Below, one piece after another: positions 1-6,786 of a stretch of 7,368 nucleotides of DNA. Origin of the DNA: Pseudomonadota bacterium (GTDB lineage Bacteria; Pseudomonadota; Gammaproteobacteria; Burkholderiales; Burkholderiaceae_B). The notes under the pieces were generated by a model. It worked only from the letters and a program-made list of their open reading frames with translations, had not been told where the DNA came from and made no database searches. The stretch covers positions 1 to 7,368 of the forward strand of contig JAJYTK010000044.1 in assembly GCA_021793095.1 (NCBI GenBank), read 5' to 3'. Both the position numbers and the translations under genes were made by a program. Every line of letters starts with the position of its first letter. Within the stretch, counting starts at the first letter, position 1.

Positions 1-800
1 GGGGTACCCTCCTTAACAAAGTACCCGCCCGGGATGCTGTAATCATAATCGCCGATAATGGTGCTCTCGCTAATTGTCGGGATATCTTTTAAAGGCTCGG
101 GCAGCTCATTGCTCAAACTACTGATAATCTTTAGCCGCCCTTCATCTTGTAACCCCAGCATGGACACCTGAAAGGCCAAAATAGCAAAATCAATAGAGCC
201 AGCCGCCAAATCTGTGATTGCGGGGGCGGCCCCTCTATAAGCAATATGCTCTAAAGGCGCCCCTATATCCTGACTGATTTTTTCGCCGATTAAATGATAC
301 AACGAGCCGGTGCCCACCGTCCCATAGGTCAAGGGCTGATCAGCAGCGTCACGCGCCATCTCAAGGAGATCATCCAAACTATCCACCCCCAAACCCTCAC
401 GCACCAGCACCACCAAGGTAGCATCTGTAATGGCGTGCACAAGCTCAAATTGCTCGGGTTCATATTCAACAGCGCTATTGACAAAGGAAGGCAGTATCAG
501 CTCATTAGGAGAACCATGAAAGATCTGGTACCCGTCTGCTGGCAGCGACAATAAACGATTACCCGCTATTGCGCCGGTGGCGCCCCCGATATTTTCTACA
601 ATCACCGTTTGTCCCAAGGACTCACCGATGGGCCCATTAAAAATGCGCGCTGAGGCATCACTGGCCCCGCCCGCAGGATAAGGCACTATCAAACTGACTA
701 CTTTGCGGTCAGGGTAGTTATCGGCTGCTTGTGCCGTTGAGAAAAAGCCAAATACCAAGAAAAGCAGTGCCAATAATGCACGCGAGTACCTCTTGATCAT
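1..800 (-). CDS. Bug/TctC-family tripartite tricarboxylate transporter solute-binding protein (C-terminus cut by window edge)
   Basis: This is a periplasmic substrate-binding protein of the Bug (TctC) family, which captures small carboxylates or related solutes, usually for a TctAB-type membrane transporter. 266 codons are present; the family is normally about 320-330 residues, so roughly the last 55-60 lie outside the window. Residues 1-25 form a signal peptide (basic MIKRYSR, a hydrophobic stretch, then cleavage after AQA-25). Family signatures follow in order: IVPYPAGGASD at about 38-48, the ENIGGATG segment, PADGYQIFHG, LTYGTVGTGSLYHL and AYRGAAPAITDLAAGSIDF. The ATG is supported by an AGAGGAG ribosome site (808-814) 7 bases upstream and by a sigma70-like promoter. 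The gene lies downstream of, and codirectional with, the LysR gene, but a 137-bp gap and its own promoter suggest separate transcription. No tctA or tctB gene is visible. The ligand cannot be read from sequence; the neighbouring M20 amidohydrolase hints at an acylated amino acid or a related acid. The family assignment is very secure. Confidence 0.94.
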   Translation of the reverse strand, partial: MIKRYSRALLALLFLVFGFFSTAQAADNYPDRKVVSLIVPYPAGGASDASARIFNGPIGESLGQTVIVENIGGATGAIAGNRLLSLPADGYQIFHGSPNELILPSFVNSAVEYEPEQFELVHAITDATLVVLVREGLGVDSLDDLLEMARDAADQPLTYGTVGTGSLYHLIGEKISQDIGAPLEHIAYRGAAPAITDLAAGSIDFAILAFQVSMLGLQDEGRLKIISSLSNELPEPLKDIPTISESTIIGDYDYSIPGGYFVKEGT

Positions 801-835
801 GTCGAGTCTCCTCTATTAGGTAGTTATTAGCGCAC

Positions 836-864
836 AGTATAAAAAGACCCAGTCATGCAAACAA
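836..864 (-). promoter_or_regulatory. Predicted sigma70-like promoter of the Bug gene
   Basis: Read on the minus strand, there is a -35 TTGTTT (859-864), a 17-base spacer and a -10 TATACT (836-841, five of six consensus bases). The start site would fall near 829, giving a leader of about 28 bases that contains the AGAGGAG ribosome site at 808-814. The weak -35 fits an activator-dependent promoter, and a LysR-type dyad sits about 65 bp upstream of the predicted start. Confidence 0.6.
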
Positions 865-887
865 TGATCCCTGCAGCGGTAAATTGA

Positions 888-900
888 TGCATAAAATGCA
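888..900. promoter_or_regulatory. Candidate LysR-type operator upstream of the Bug gene
   Basis: This is a perfect 13-bp inverted repeat, TGCAT-AAA-ATGCA, which also satisfies the T-N11-A rule for LysR-type regulators. Its centre (894) is about 65 bp upstream of the start site predicted for the Bug gene (about 829), the usual place of the primary LysR recognition site. It lies between the LysR gene and the Bug gene, so the adjacent regulator is the natural binder. A related dyad occurs at 1889-1905. The role is inferred from geometry and motif, not shown. Confidence 0.5.
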
Positions 901-914
901 CTGATAAATCATGG

Positions 915-932
915 GCTTCATCGGCGATGAGC
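915..932 (-). terminator. Small hairpin just after the LysR stop codon
   Basis: Directly beyond the LysR stop codon (938-940), the minus-strand transcript can form TCATC-GCC-GATGA (918-930), extended by a GC pair on each side of a one-base bulge. No T-run follows, so it is not a classical intrinsic terminator. It may be a weak terminator, an RNA 3'-end stabiliser or chance. Confidence 0.25.
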
Positions 933-937
933 ATCCA

Positions 938-1879
938 TCACTTTATTGAGTCAGCCGCCCTGGGTAAGGTGGCATAGGCGGGCACCTGTTTTTTTAGATG
1001 CTCGAGCAATGCGACCGCAGCTGGACTGAGGTATTTCCCCTGCCGCGTGACGGTGCCAATGCCACAGGAATTAAATATCTGATTGGCCATGGGCAGCAAT
1101 ACCAAATCTGGCAGTTGATACGTATGCACAAAAGAGGTACCACTCAAAATATACCCTAACCCGGCATAAGCATACTGCCACAACGCCCGATAAGACGAAG
1201 TCACAAAATCAAAATTTAACTGCACGCGTTCATCTTGCTCGGCCTGAGAGATAAACTCGCGTAACCCAAAGTGCTCTTGCAATGACGCCCCTTTATGAGG
1301 CAATAAATCCGCCAATGTGAGCGGTCGGTGGATGGCCGTCAATGGATGGTCTTTGTGCACCACCGTTTGTATGGGCGAAGAGGTCCACAGATGATGGCGT
1401 CGCAATCGTACATCTTGTGTCGCTTGATAAAGTAAAGCCATATCCAGGCGATCCTCGAGCAACCCCTCAATGAGTGACTGCGAGCCAGCCACCACTAATT
1501 GGATTTTGATGCTGGGGTTTTGAGCCATGAACTGAGTAATCACGGGATAAAAAAACAAATCCAACATCCCCTCACCTAACCCCAATGCTATTTGCCCGCG
1601 CTGGGCTTGTCGGTGCTCGTTGATGCGTTGGTACAGTTCTCGTGTAAGTTTGGCCTGTTGTTGCGCATAGTTTGCCAAAATCAACCCCTCTTCAGTCGGC
1701 ACGACCCCACGCCCTTTACGCGCCAGTAGGGTCATCCCAACCTCTGTCTCGAGCTGTGCTATCGCACGGCTAATAGAAGAGGCATCAACATCCAATACTT
1801 CTGCAGCTGCGCGCAGTGAGCCACTGAGCACGACCTGCTGAAAATAAAACAGGCGTTTGGTATCCGGCGTGTGATTCAT
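938..1879 (-). CDS. LysR-family transcriptional regulator
   Basis: A complete LysR-type transcriptional regulator of 313 residues, a normal family length. The N-terminal winged helix-turn-helix spans about residues 8-66: LFYFQQVVLSGSLRAAAEVL, then the recognition-helix region DASSISRAIAQLE (32-44) and the wing with the family's PTEEG turn (61-65). A linker helix (about 67-93) leads to the periplasmic-binding-protein-like effector domain (about 95-300). The ATG is preceded by GGAG 5 bases upstream. The gene is divergent from the M20 amidohydrolase (113 bp apart) and upstream of the codirectional Bug gene. A dyad at 1889-1905 lies only 10 bp from its own start codon, which would fit the autoregulation common in this family. 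The inducer is unknown; a substrate or product of the amidohydrolase is a reasonable guess. Family assignment is firm, while target genes are inferred from layout and matching dyads. Confidence 0.96.
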   Translation of the reverse strand: MNHTPDTKRLFYFQQVVLSGSLRAAAEVLDVDASSISRAIAQLETEVGMTLLARKGRGVVPTEEGLILANYAQQQAKLTRELYQRINEHRQAQRGQIALGLGEGMLDLFFYPVITQFMAQNPSIKIQLVVAGSQSLIEGLLEDRLDMALLYQATQDVRLRRHHLWTSSPIQTVVHKDHPLTAIHRPLTLADLLPHKGASLQEHFGLREFISQAEQDERVQLNFDFVTSSYRALWQYAYAGLGYILSGTSFVHTYQLPDLVLLPMANQIFNSCGIGTVTRQGKYLSPAAVALLEHLKKQVPAYATLPRAADSIK

Positions 1880-1888
1880 GCATGCTCC

Positions 1889-1905
1889 GTTGAGATTTAC
1901 GCAAC
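1889..1905. promoter_or_regulatory. Candidate LysR-type operator in the divergent regulator/amidohydrolase region
   Basis: An inverted repeat, GTTG-N9-CAAC, that contains a T-N11-A core (TGAGATTTACGCA, 1891-1903). It is centred at 1897, about 65 bp upstream of the start site I predict for the amidohydrolase (about 1962), and 10 bp from the LysR start codon, so one bound protein could activate one gene and repress the other. Its right half (ACGCA) differs by one base from the half-site ATGCA of the dyad at 888-900. A looser TTG-N10-CAA at 1927-1942 could be a secondary contact near the -35. Confidence 0.45.
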
Positions 1906-1926
1906 AATACTATCCACAATAGCGCA

Positions 1927-1955
1927 TTGGACCCATTAGCAAAATCGGGGAAAAT
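1927..1955 (+). promoter_or_regulatory. Predicted activator-dependent promoter of the M20 amidohydrolase
   Basis: There is a -35-like TTGGAC (1927-1932), a 17-base spacer and a -10-like GAAAAT (1950-1955, four of six consensus bases), placing the start near 1962 and giving a leader of about 31 bases. Both boxes are weak, as expected if LysR activation is needed. The main support is that the upstream dyad falls at -65. The ribosome site is poor: AGGA at 1977-1980 is 12 bases from the ATG. Confidence 0.35.
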
Positions 1956-1992
1956 GGGGAGTACATAAATTAACGTAGGATGAGACAACACA

Positions 1993-3162
1993 ATGAGCTT
2001 TAGCCAAAATCTGATTTCCAAAGAACTCACCCAGCAAATGCAACAATGGCGTCGTGATATTCACGCCCATCCAGAAACAGCCTTTGAAGAGGTGCGCACG
2101 GCCAAACTCGTCGAAGAGACACTGCTTGATATGGGCCTGCCTGTTGAAACCGGCATTGCTCAAACAGGGCTGGTCGCCACCTTGAAAAATGGCGCGGGCC
2201 CCACCATTGGCCTGCGGGCCGATATGGATGCCCTCGACATTCATGAATTGACGGGTAAACCTTATGCCTCTAAATACCCGGGGAAAATGCACGCCTGCGG
2301 GCATGATGGACACACGGCCATGCTGCTGGGAGCCGCACGCTACCTCACCGAACATCGCCCATTCAAAGGCACCATTCATTTCATTTTCCAACCTGCCGAA
2401 GAAAACGAGGGCGGTGCCCGCGTCATGGTTGAAGAGGGACTGTTTGAGCGCTTCCCCTGTGATGCTGTTTTCGGTCTGCACAATGCGCCCCGCATGCCAT
2501 TGGGACATTTTGGCATTCGCACAGGCCCCATGCTGTCAGCTTCTGATTTTTTTGAAATTGAAATTACCGGGACTGGCGCCCACGCCGCTTACCCCCAATC
2601 AGGCACCGATGCCATTGTAGCGGGCGCTCAGTTAGTGCTGGCATTACAACAAATAGTGAGCCGCAACAACGATCCCCTCAATCCATTGGTCGTCAGCGTG
2701 ACTGAGTTTCGGGGTGGCGATACCTGGAATGTACTGCCCGAAAAAGTCGTCATACGTGGGACCTGCCGCTGCTTTTCCGAAGAGGTGCGCCACCAGACCA
2801 AAAAGCGTTTTGAGGAAATCTGCACCGGCATACAATCCCAAAGTGGAGCAACGGTACAACTAAATTACATCGAGGGCTACCCGGCCACCGTGAATGAAGA
2901 AAAAGCCACTCAATACGCTATTCGAGCCGCTCAGCAAATTGCCGGTAAAGAGCGCGTCAATACTGAGTGCCCCCAAAGAATGGGCTCAGAGGACTTTGGT
3001 TTCATGCAACAGGCCTGCCCAGGCGCCTATATTGTCATGGGCACCTCAGAAACTGGCTCTGAGGCCAACGTACATAACCCATACTATGATTTTAATGACA
3101 ACGCCCTTGGCCTCGGGGCGGCGTATTGGATCGAGCTGGTCAAACAATTTTGCCCTGCTTGA
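1993..3162 (+). CDS. M20-family amidohydrolase (hippurate / N-acyl-amino-acid hydrolase type)
   Basis: A complete 389-residue metal-dependent amidohydrolase of peptidase family M20 (M20D-like), which cleaves the amide bond of N-acyl amino acids such as hippurate or indoleacetyl-amino acids. Family motifs appear in order: WRRDIHAHPE near the N-terminus, RADMDAL (75-81), HACGHDGHTAMLLGAARYL (100-118), FQPAEENEGGA, GLHN (161-164), GAHAAYP in the dimerisation domain (195-201), MGSEDFGFM, and VHNPYYDFND. The expected metal ligands are all present (Cys102, His104, Glu137, His163, His361), with Glu136 as the general base and His197 as the dimer-domain catalytic histidine. There is no signal peptide, so it is cytoplasmic. 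The usual RADMDALP is RADMDALD here, a small departure. The ATG is chosen because it gives the normal spacing to WRRDIHAHPE; its ribosome site is weak. It is divergent from the LysR gene and probably activated by it. The exact acyl group and amino acid cannot be read from sequence. Confidence 0.94.
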   Translation: MSFSQNLISKELTQQMQQWRRDIHAHPETAFEEVRTAKLVEETLLDMGLPVETGIAQTGLVATLKNGAGPTIGLRADMDALDIHELTGKPYASKYPGKMHACGHDGHTAMLLGAARYLTEHRPFKGTIHFIFQPAEENEGGARVMVEEGLFERFPCDAVFGLHNAPRMPLGHFGIRTGPMLSASDFFEIEITGTGAHAAYPQSGTDAIVAGAQLVLALQQIVSRNNDPLNPLVVSVTEFRGGDTWNVLPEKVVIRGTCRCFSEEVRHQTKKRFEEICTGIQSQSGATVQLNYIEGYPATVNEEKATQYAIRAAQQIAGKERVNTECPQRMGSEDFGFMQQACPGAYIVMGTSETGSEANVHNPYYDFNDNALGLGAAYWIELVKQFCPA

Positions 3163-3207
3163 GTGCAGTTTACCCCACTAAAACCTAGAGACGCCACATT
3201 GCCCTAA

Positions 3208-3229
3208 GCCGGGAGCCCCAACTCTCGGC
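3208..3229. terminator. Nested inverted repeats between convergent genes, possible bidirectional terminator
   Basis: The gap between the convergent amidohydrolase and oxidoreductase holds an inner stem GCCGGGAG / CTCTCGGC with a 6-base CCCCAA loop. In the plus-strand RNA all eight positions pair (one G-U); in the minus-strand RNA one is an A-C mismatch. An outer pair, CTAGAG (3185-3190) with CTCTAG (3235-3240), encloses it, and the right arm includes the oxidoreductase stop codon. On the minus strand the outer arm is followed by GTTTTAG. No long T-run follows on either strand, so termination efficiency is doubtful. Confidence 0.4.
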
Positions 3230-3236
3230 AGGCCCT

Positions 3237-6200
3237 CTAGACAGGTTGCCCAACGGTCGACCAGTCATCGTTTTGAACATGATCCATGAGCTCTTGTTGG
3301 CGGGCACGATAACGTTCAACCGCCGCCTCTTTAACGGGACCAAAGCCACGGATCTCTTGGGGCAGACGGACGAGCTGCAACTGATAATCATAGTTATGCT
3401 CGCTTAGGCAGTCGGTGATCTGCTCTATTTGAGCGATAAACTCATCACGCAGGGCGCGCTCCATTTTGCGTTCTGCTTGATAACCAAACACATCCAACAG
3501 CGTCCCCCGCAGAAATTTGGCACGTGCCAACCAAGGCATCAACTGCAGTACCCATTGACCCATGCGGCGTTTCTGCGGTCGGCCATCACTGCCCAAACGA
3601 GTAATAAAGGGCGGTGCCAAATGCAAATTGAGCCTAAAACCATCCTCAAACTGATCGTGCAAAGAACTCATAAACGATGAGGAGGAAAATAAGCGGGCAA
3701 CCTCATACTCATCTTTATAAGCCATCAACTTGTATAAGCTGTGCGCCGCCTGCACCGTCAGCTCTTGAGCACCTGGTCGCACCCTTGATTCGGCCTGCTC
3801 TAGGCCCTCGATCAAGGCTTTGAAGCGTGCGGCATAGGCCTCATTTTGATACGCCACCAAACGCGGCAGATACAAATCTAATGCTGCCTGCACTGTTTCC
3901 GGGCGTTGCCCAGTCCGCCCCGTCTCTTGTGCGGGCTCAAGTAAAGCGTCGAGCACTCGCGGATCATGCGCCCACACCCGCCCCACCTGAAAGGCGAGCT
4001 TATTAGCTTGTACCGCCACACCATTCAGCTCAATTGCTCGTTCAATAGCGGCCAATTGCAAAGGAATTGCCCCGCGCTGCCAAGCCACCCCCAACATCAA
4101 CATATTGGACAGAATACTGTCTCCCAGCAGGCGCTCTGCCAAATGATACGCATCCAAGGCGCGGCTGTGATCCTCACCGACCTGTTCAGTGAGCTGCTCT
4201 ACCAATGCCTGACGGGGCATCTGCACATCTGGTTGCGCGGTAAACTCAGCCGTTGGTGCTAAATAGTCATTAATAAACACCTGCGTATGGCCAGGACGCA
4301 CACTGCGTGCGGCGTCTGGGTTGGTCGCAGCCACCGAATCGCACCAAATCGCCACATCTGCCTGCTGCTCATCGATGCGCACAGGCCCACGCAACTCATC
4401 ACCTGCCCCCAAACGCACGTGGCTAATGACTGTCCCACCCTTTTGTGCCAAACCTGTAATATCTAATACCGAAGAAGCACGATGCTCGAGATGAGCAGCC
4501 ATAGCGACGATAGCACCGATGGTCACAACCCCCGTACCACCAATCCCCGCCACCAGTAAATTACAATCTGCGGCCTGAGCCTTGGGCAGCGCTGCATCCT
4601 GTAAACTCTCCTCGAGACGCGCGCCTAGCGTGTCAAAATCCAATCCCGTGGCCTTGCGCGGCGCTGCATCCAGCACAGAAATAAAACTCGGACAAAAACC
4701 CTCAACACAACTGTAATCCTTGTTGCAGCTGGATTGATCAATGGCTCTTTTACGCCCCAATTCAGTTTCTAGGGGGACCACAGACAAACAATTAGATTGC
4801 ACACCACAATCGCCACACCCCTCACAAATCTCTGGGTGGATATAAATGCGCCGCGCAGGATCTGGAAACTGATTTTTTTTGCGACGGCGACGCTTTTCGG
4901 CTGCGCAAGTCTGATCGTGGATGAGCACCGTCACCCCAGACATCGCCCGTAGCTCACGCTGCAACCGATCTAACTCACGACGGTGATGTACCTCTACCCC
5001 CGCCGGCAGAGCAACCCCCTTGTACCGCTCGGGCTCATCGGTCGTCACCACGACCTTGGTCACCCCCTCGCCAATCACCTGTTGGCAAATACGCGGCACT
5101 GAAATCGGCCCATCCACAGGCTGCCCGCCCGTCATGGCCACCGCATCATTAAATAGAATCTTGTAAGTAATATTGGCGCCCGCAGCCACCGCCTGACGAA
5201 TGGACAAATAACCTGAGTGGAAATACGTCCCCTCGCCCATATTTTGGAAAATATGCGCCCCCTGCATAAATGCCGAAGCACCAATCCAATCCGCCCCCTC
5301 GCCCCCCATTTGCGTCAGCCCCTGGGTATTACGATCCATCCAGGCGGCCATATAATGGCACCCAACCCCCGCCAACGCCTTGCTGCCCTCTGGCACCCGC
5401 GTTGATGTACTGTGCGGACAACCCGAACAAAAATAAGGGCGGCGCGTCAAACCAAAACTATGCAACGGCTTGACCGTTGGCGCCACAATCGCCTGCTCAG
5501 GCTGATCAGCAAACCGAGCATCAGACTGCGCCAACCACCGCAGCAAAGCCCTTTTGACAATGGACGGACTCAACTGCCCCGAAGAAGGAATCAACGCGGC
5601 CTGCTGCGCATCTTTTTTACCCACCACCGTCGGTTGATGGCGACGCCCATAAAGCAAATTTCTGACCTGCGCTTCTATAAAATCGCCCTTTTCCTCCACA
5701 ACCAACACATGATCCAAACCGCGCACAAAATCCAACAAGCCTGTAGCCTCTAAAGGCCACACCAACCCAACCTTATAATGGCGAACCGCAGGAAAAGAAG
5801 ACCCATACTCCTGAGCCAACAGATCTAAGGCCTGCTGAACATCAAGCGTACTCTTGCCACTACTGACAATCCCCAAACGCGCCTCAGGCGCCGCCTCTAA
5901 CAAACGATCCAACGGATGAGCACGTGCAAACTCTTCGACAGCACGCAAACGCAACTCAATATTTTGCTCAATCTCGGGAGTTAAAAAAGGACGCGCATCA
6001 TAACTGCGTGCATGCTCAGAAGGCGTCTGTAAAATATCAAACATTGGCACAGGCGGAATCTCAAAACTGCGCCCACTCTCAACCGTCTCGGTAATCGCCT
6101 TAAACGCCACCCATGCCCCAGAATAACGAGACAACGCCCAGCCCCATAAACCGAAATACTCGTACTCTTGGACCGATGAAGGATGCACAATGGGCATACG

Positions 6201-6707
6201 CAAATGACGCAACGCCTGCTCACTACCATGAGGGACCGAAGAAGACACCCCAGCATGATCATCACCCACCACCACCAACACCCCACCTCGATGGCTGGCA
6301 CCCGCCGCATGACCATGCAACAACGCATCACCTGAGCGATCCACGCCCGGGCCCTTGCCATACCACATGCCAAACACCCCATCCACCTCTTTATCGGGAT
6401 GCGTGTCTAACTGCTGCGTCCCCATCAGCATCGTCGCCGCCAAATCCTCATTAATGGCTGGCTGAAAACGGATATTGGCATCTTGTAATTCTTGTTGATG
6501 ACGCCACAAAGTCGCATCTACCCCACCCAAAGGGGACCCGCGATAACCAGAAACAAAACCGGCTGTATTCAAACCCTGTGCCTGATCACGCTGCGCCTGA
6601 CTCAACAACATGCGCAACAACGCCTGCGTCCCCGTAAGGAAAATGCGCCCGGACTGAACCTGAACATTTTGATTTAACTCATACTCTAAATTAATTGTCT
6701 GACGCAT
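3237..6707 (-). CDS. Fused indolepyruvate:ferredoxin oxidoreductase (IorA-IorB type, 2-oxoacid oxidoreductase)
   Basis: A complete 1156-residue enzyme combining the alpha and gamma parts of indolepyruvate:ferredoxin oxidoreductase, as usual in proteobacteria. Such enzymes convert an aryl-pyruvate plus CoA to aryl-acetyl-CoA and CO2 with ferredoxin-type reduction, and act in the cytoplasm. Residues count from the ATG at 6707. The N-terminal thiamine-pyrophosphate half has LTGTQALLR (24-32) and GLNTAGFVSGYRGSPLGG (45-62). The TPP-binding half has CSGCPHS (Cys427, Cys430), GGEGADWIG (about 468-476) and NDAVAMTGGQP (520-530). A basic EKRRRRKK (604-611) precedes an Fe-S region with Cys628, 631, 634 and 640, then Cys661, 667 and 672 ending FCPSF. 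The gamma domain starts at about 714 with GIGGTGVVTIGA (721-732), and a C-terminal extension (about 935-1140) resembles that of the fused family (DUF6537). The gene is divergent from the Lrp-type regulator. An in-frame ATG seven codons upstream (6728) is rejected because the ribosome site would lie inside the gene. Indolepyruvate, phenylpyruvate or another 2-oxoacid could be the substrate. Confidence 0.95.
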   Translation of the reverse strand: MRQTINLEYELNQNVQVQSGRIFLTGTQALLRMLLSQAQRDQAQGLNTAGFVSGYRGSPLGGVDATLWRHQQELQDANIRFQPAINEDLAATMLMGTQQLDTHPDKEVDGVFGMWYGKGPGVDRSGDALLHGHAAGASHRGGVLVVVGDDHAGVSSSVPHGSEQALRHLRMPIVHPSSVQEYEYFGLWGWALSRYSGAWVAFKAITETVESGRSFEIPPVPMFDILQTPSEHARSYDARPFLTPEIEQNIELRLRAVEEFARAHPLDRLLEAAPEARLGIVSSGKSTLDVQQALDLLAQEYGSSFPAVRHYKVGLVWPLEATGLLDFVRGLDHVLVVEEKGDFIEAQVRNLLYGRRHQPTVVGKKDAQQAALIPSSGQLSPSIVKRALLRWLAQSDARFADQPEQAIVAPTVKPLHSFGLTRRPYFCSGCPHSTSTRVPEGSKALAGVGCHYMAAWMDRNTQGLTQMGGEGADWIGASAFMQGAHIFQNMGEGTYFHSGYLSIRQAVAAGANITYKILFNDAVAMTGGQPVDGPISVPRICQQVIGEGVTKVVVTTDEPERYKGVALPAGVEVHHRRELDRLQRELRAMSGVTVLIHDQTCAAEKRRRRKKNQFPDPARRIYIHPEICEGCGDCGVQSNCLSVVPLETELGRKRAIDQSSCNKDYSCVEGFCPSFISVLDAAPRKATGLDFDTLGARLEESLQDAALPKAQAADCNLLVAGIGGTGVVTIGAIVAMAAHLEHRASSVLDITGLAQKGGTVISHVRLGAGDELRGPVRIDEQQADVAIWCDSVAATNPDAARSVRPGHTQVFINDYLAPTAEFTAQPDVQMPRQALVEQLTEQVGEDHSRALDAYHLAERLLGDSILSNMLMLGVAWQRGAIPLQLAAIERAIELNGVAVQANKLAFQVGRVWAHDPRVLDALLEPAQETGRTGQRPETVQAALDLYLPRLVAYQNEAYAARFKALIEGLEQAESRVRPGAQELTVQAAHSLYKLMAYKDEYEVARLFSSSSFMSSLHDQFEDGFRLNLHLAPPFITRLGSDGRPQKRRMGQWVLQLMPWLARAKFLRGTLLDVFGYQAERKMERALRDEFIAQIEQITDCLSEHNYDYQLQLVRLPQEIRGFGPVKEAAVERYRARQQELMDHVQNDDWSTVGQPV

Positions 6708-6712
6708 AACAA

Positions 6713-6720
6713 CCTCCTTT
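6713..6720 (-). promoter_or_regulatory. Strong ribosome-binding site fixing the oxidoreductase start at 6707
   Basis: On the minus strand AAAGGAGG lies 5 bases before the ATG at 6705-6707, an almost ideal Shine-Dalgarno and spacing. It falls downstream of the in-frame ATG at 6726-6728, so the shorter protein starting MRQTINLEYEL is preferred. Confidence 0.9.
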
Positions 6721-6737
6721 AAACCCATAATACTTTC

Positions 6738-6766
6738 TTTACAGCGCTATTTTTTTTCCTTTTTAT
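6738..6766 (+). promoter_or_regulatory. Predicted promoter of the Lrp/AsnC-type regulator
   Basis: There is a -35 TTTACA (6738-6743, five of six consensus bases), a 17-base spacer containing an 8-T run (6750-6757), and a -10 TTTTAT (6761-6766, four of six). An alternative -10, TAAAAT (6771-6776, five of six), has no good -35. The -10 overlaps the candidate operator at 6761-6775, which would suit self-repression. I found no equally convincing minus-strand promoter for the oxidoreductase in this gap. Confidence 0.45.
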
Positions 6767-6775
6767 TGCGTAAAA
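6761..6775. promoter_or_regulatory. Candidate Lrp/AsnC operator
   Basis: A perfect 15-bp dyad, TTTTA-TTGCG-TAAAA, with 5-bp arms and a 5-bp centre. The length, symmetry and AT-rich arms match the general shape of Lrp/AsnC-family sites. It overlaps the predicted promoter of the divergent lrp-type gene and lies between it and the oxidoreductase, so the regulator could control itself and its neighbour. Confidence 0.45.
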
Positions 6776-6786
6776 TCCCTAATAAA

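Noticed and set aside
294..554. An 86-codon plus-strand open frame
   Set aside because: It is antisense to the Bug gene, whose family motifs are unmistakable in the other strand, and it resembles no known protein.
1785..2030. An 81-codon minus-strand open frame spanning the LysR start
   Set aside because: It overlaps the LysR coding start in another frame and the whole regulatory gap; it has no plausible ribosome site or domain.
1936..2508. A 190-codon minus-strand open frame opposite the amidohydrolase start
   Set aside because: It lies antisense to a clear M20 gene, has no recognisable domain, and would cover the divergent control region. It is a by-product of the coding strand's codon use.
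5981..6454. Overlapping open frames of 113-133 codons on both strands
   Set aside because: They lie in other frames of the N-terminal half of the oxidoreductase, with biased residue content (His/Pro-rich or Arg/Val/Leu-rich) typical of shadow frames.
6727..6732. A minus-strand TATTAT as the -10 of the oxidoreductase
   Set aside because: Transcription would begin at or inside the ribosome site (6713-6720), there is no -35 at a suitable distance, and a leaderless start would contradict the strong Shine-Dalgarno.
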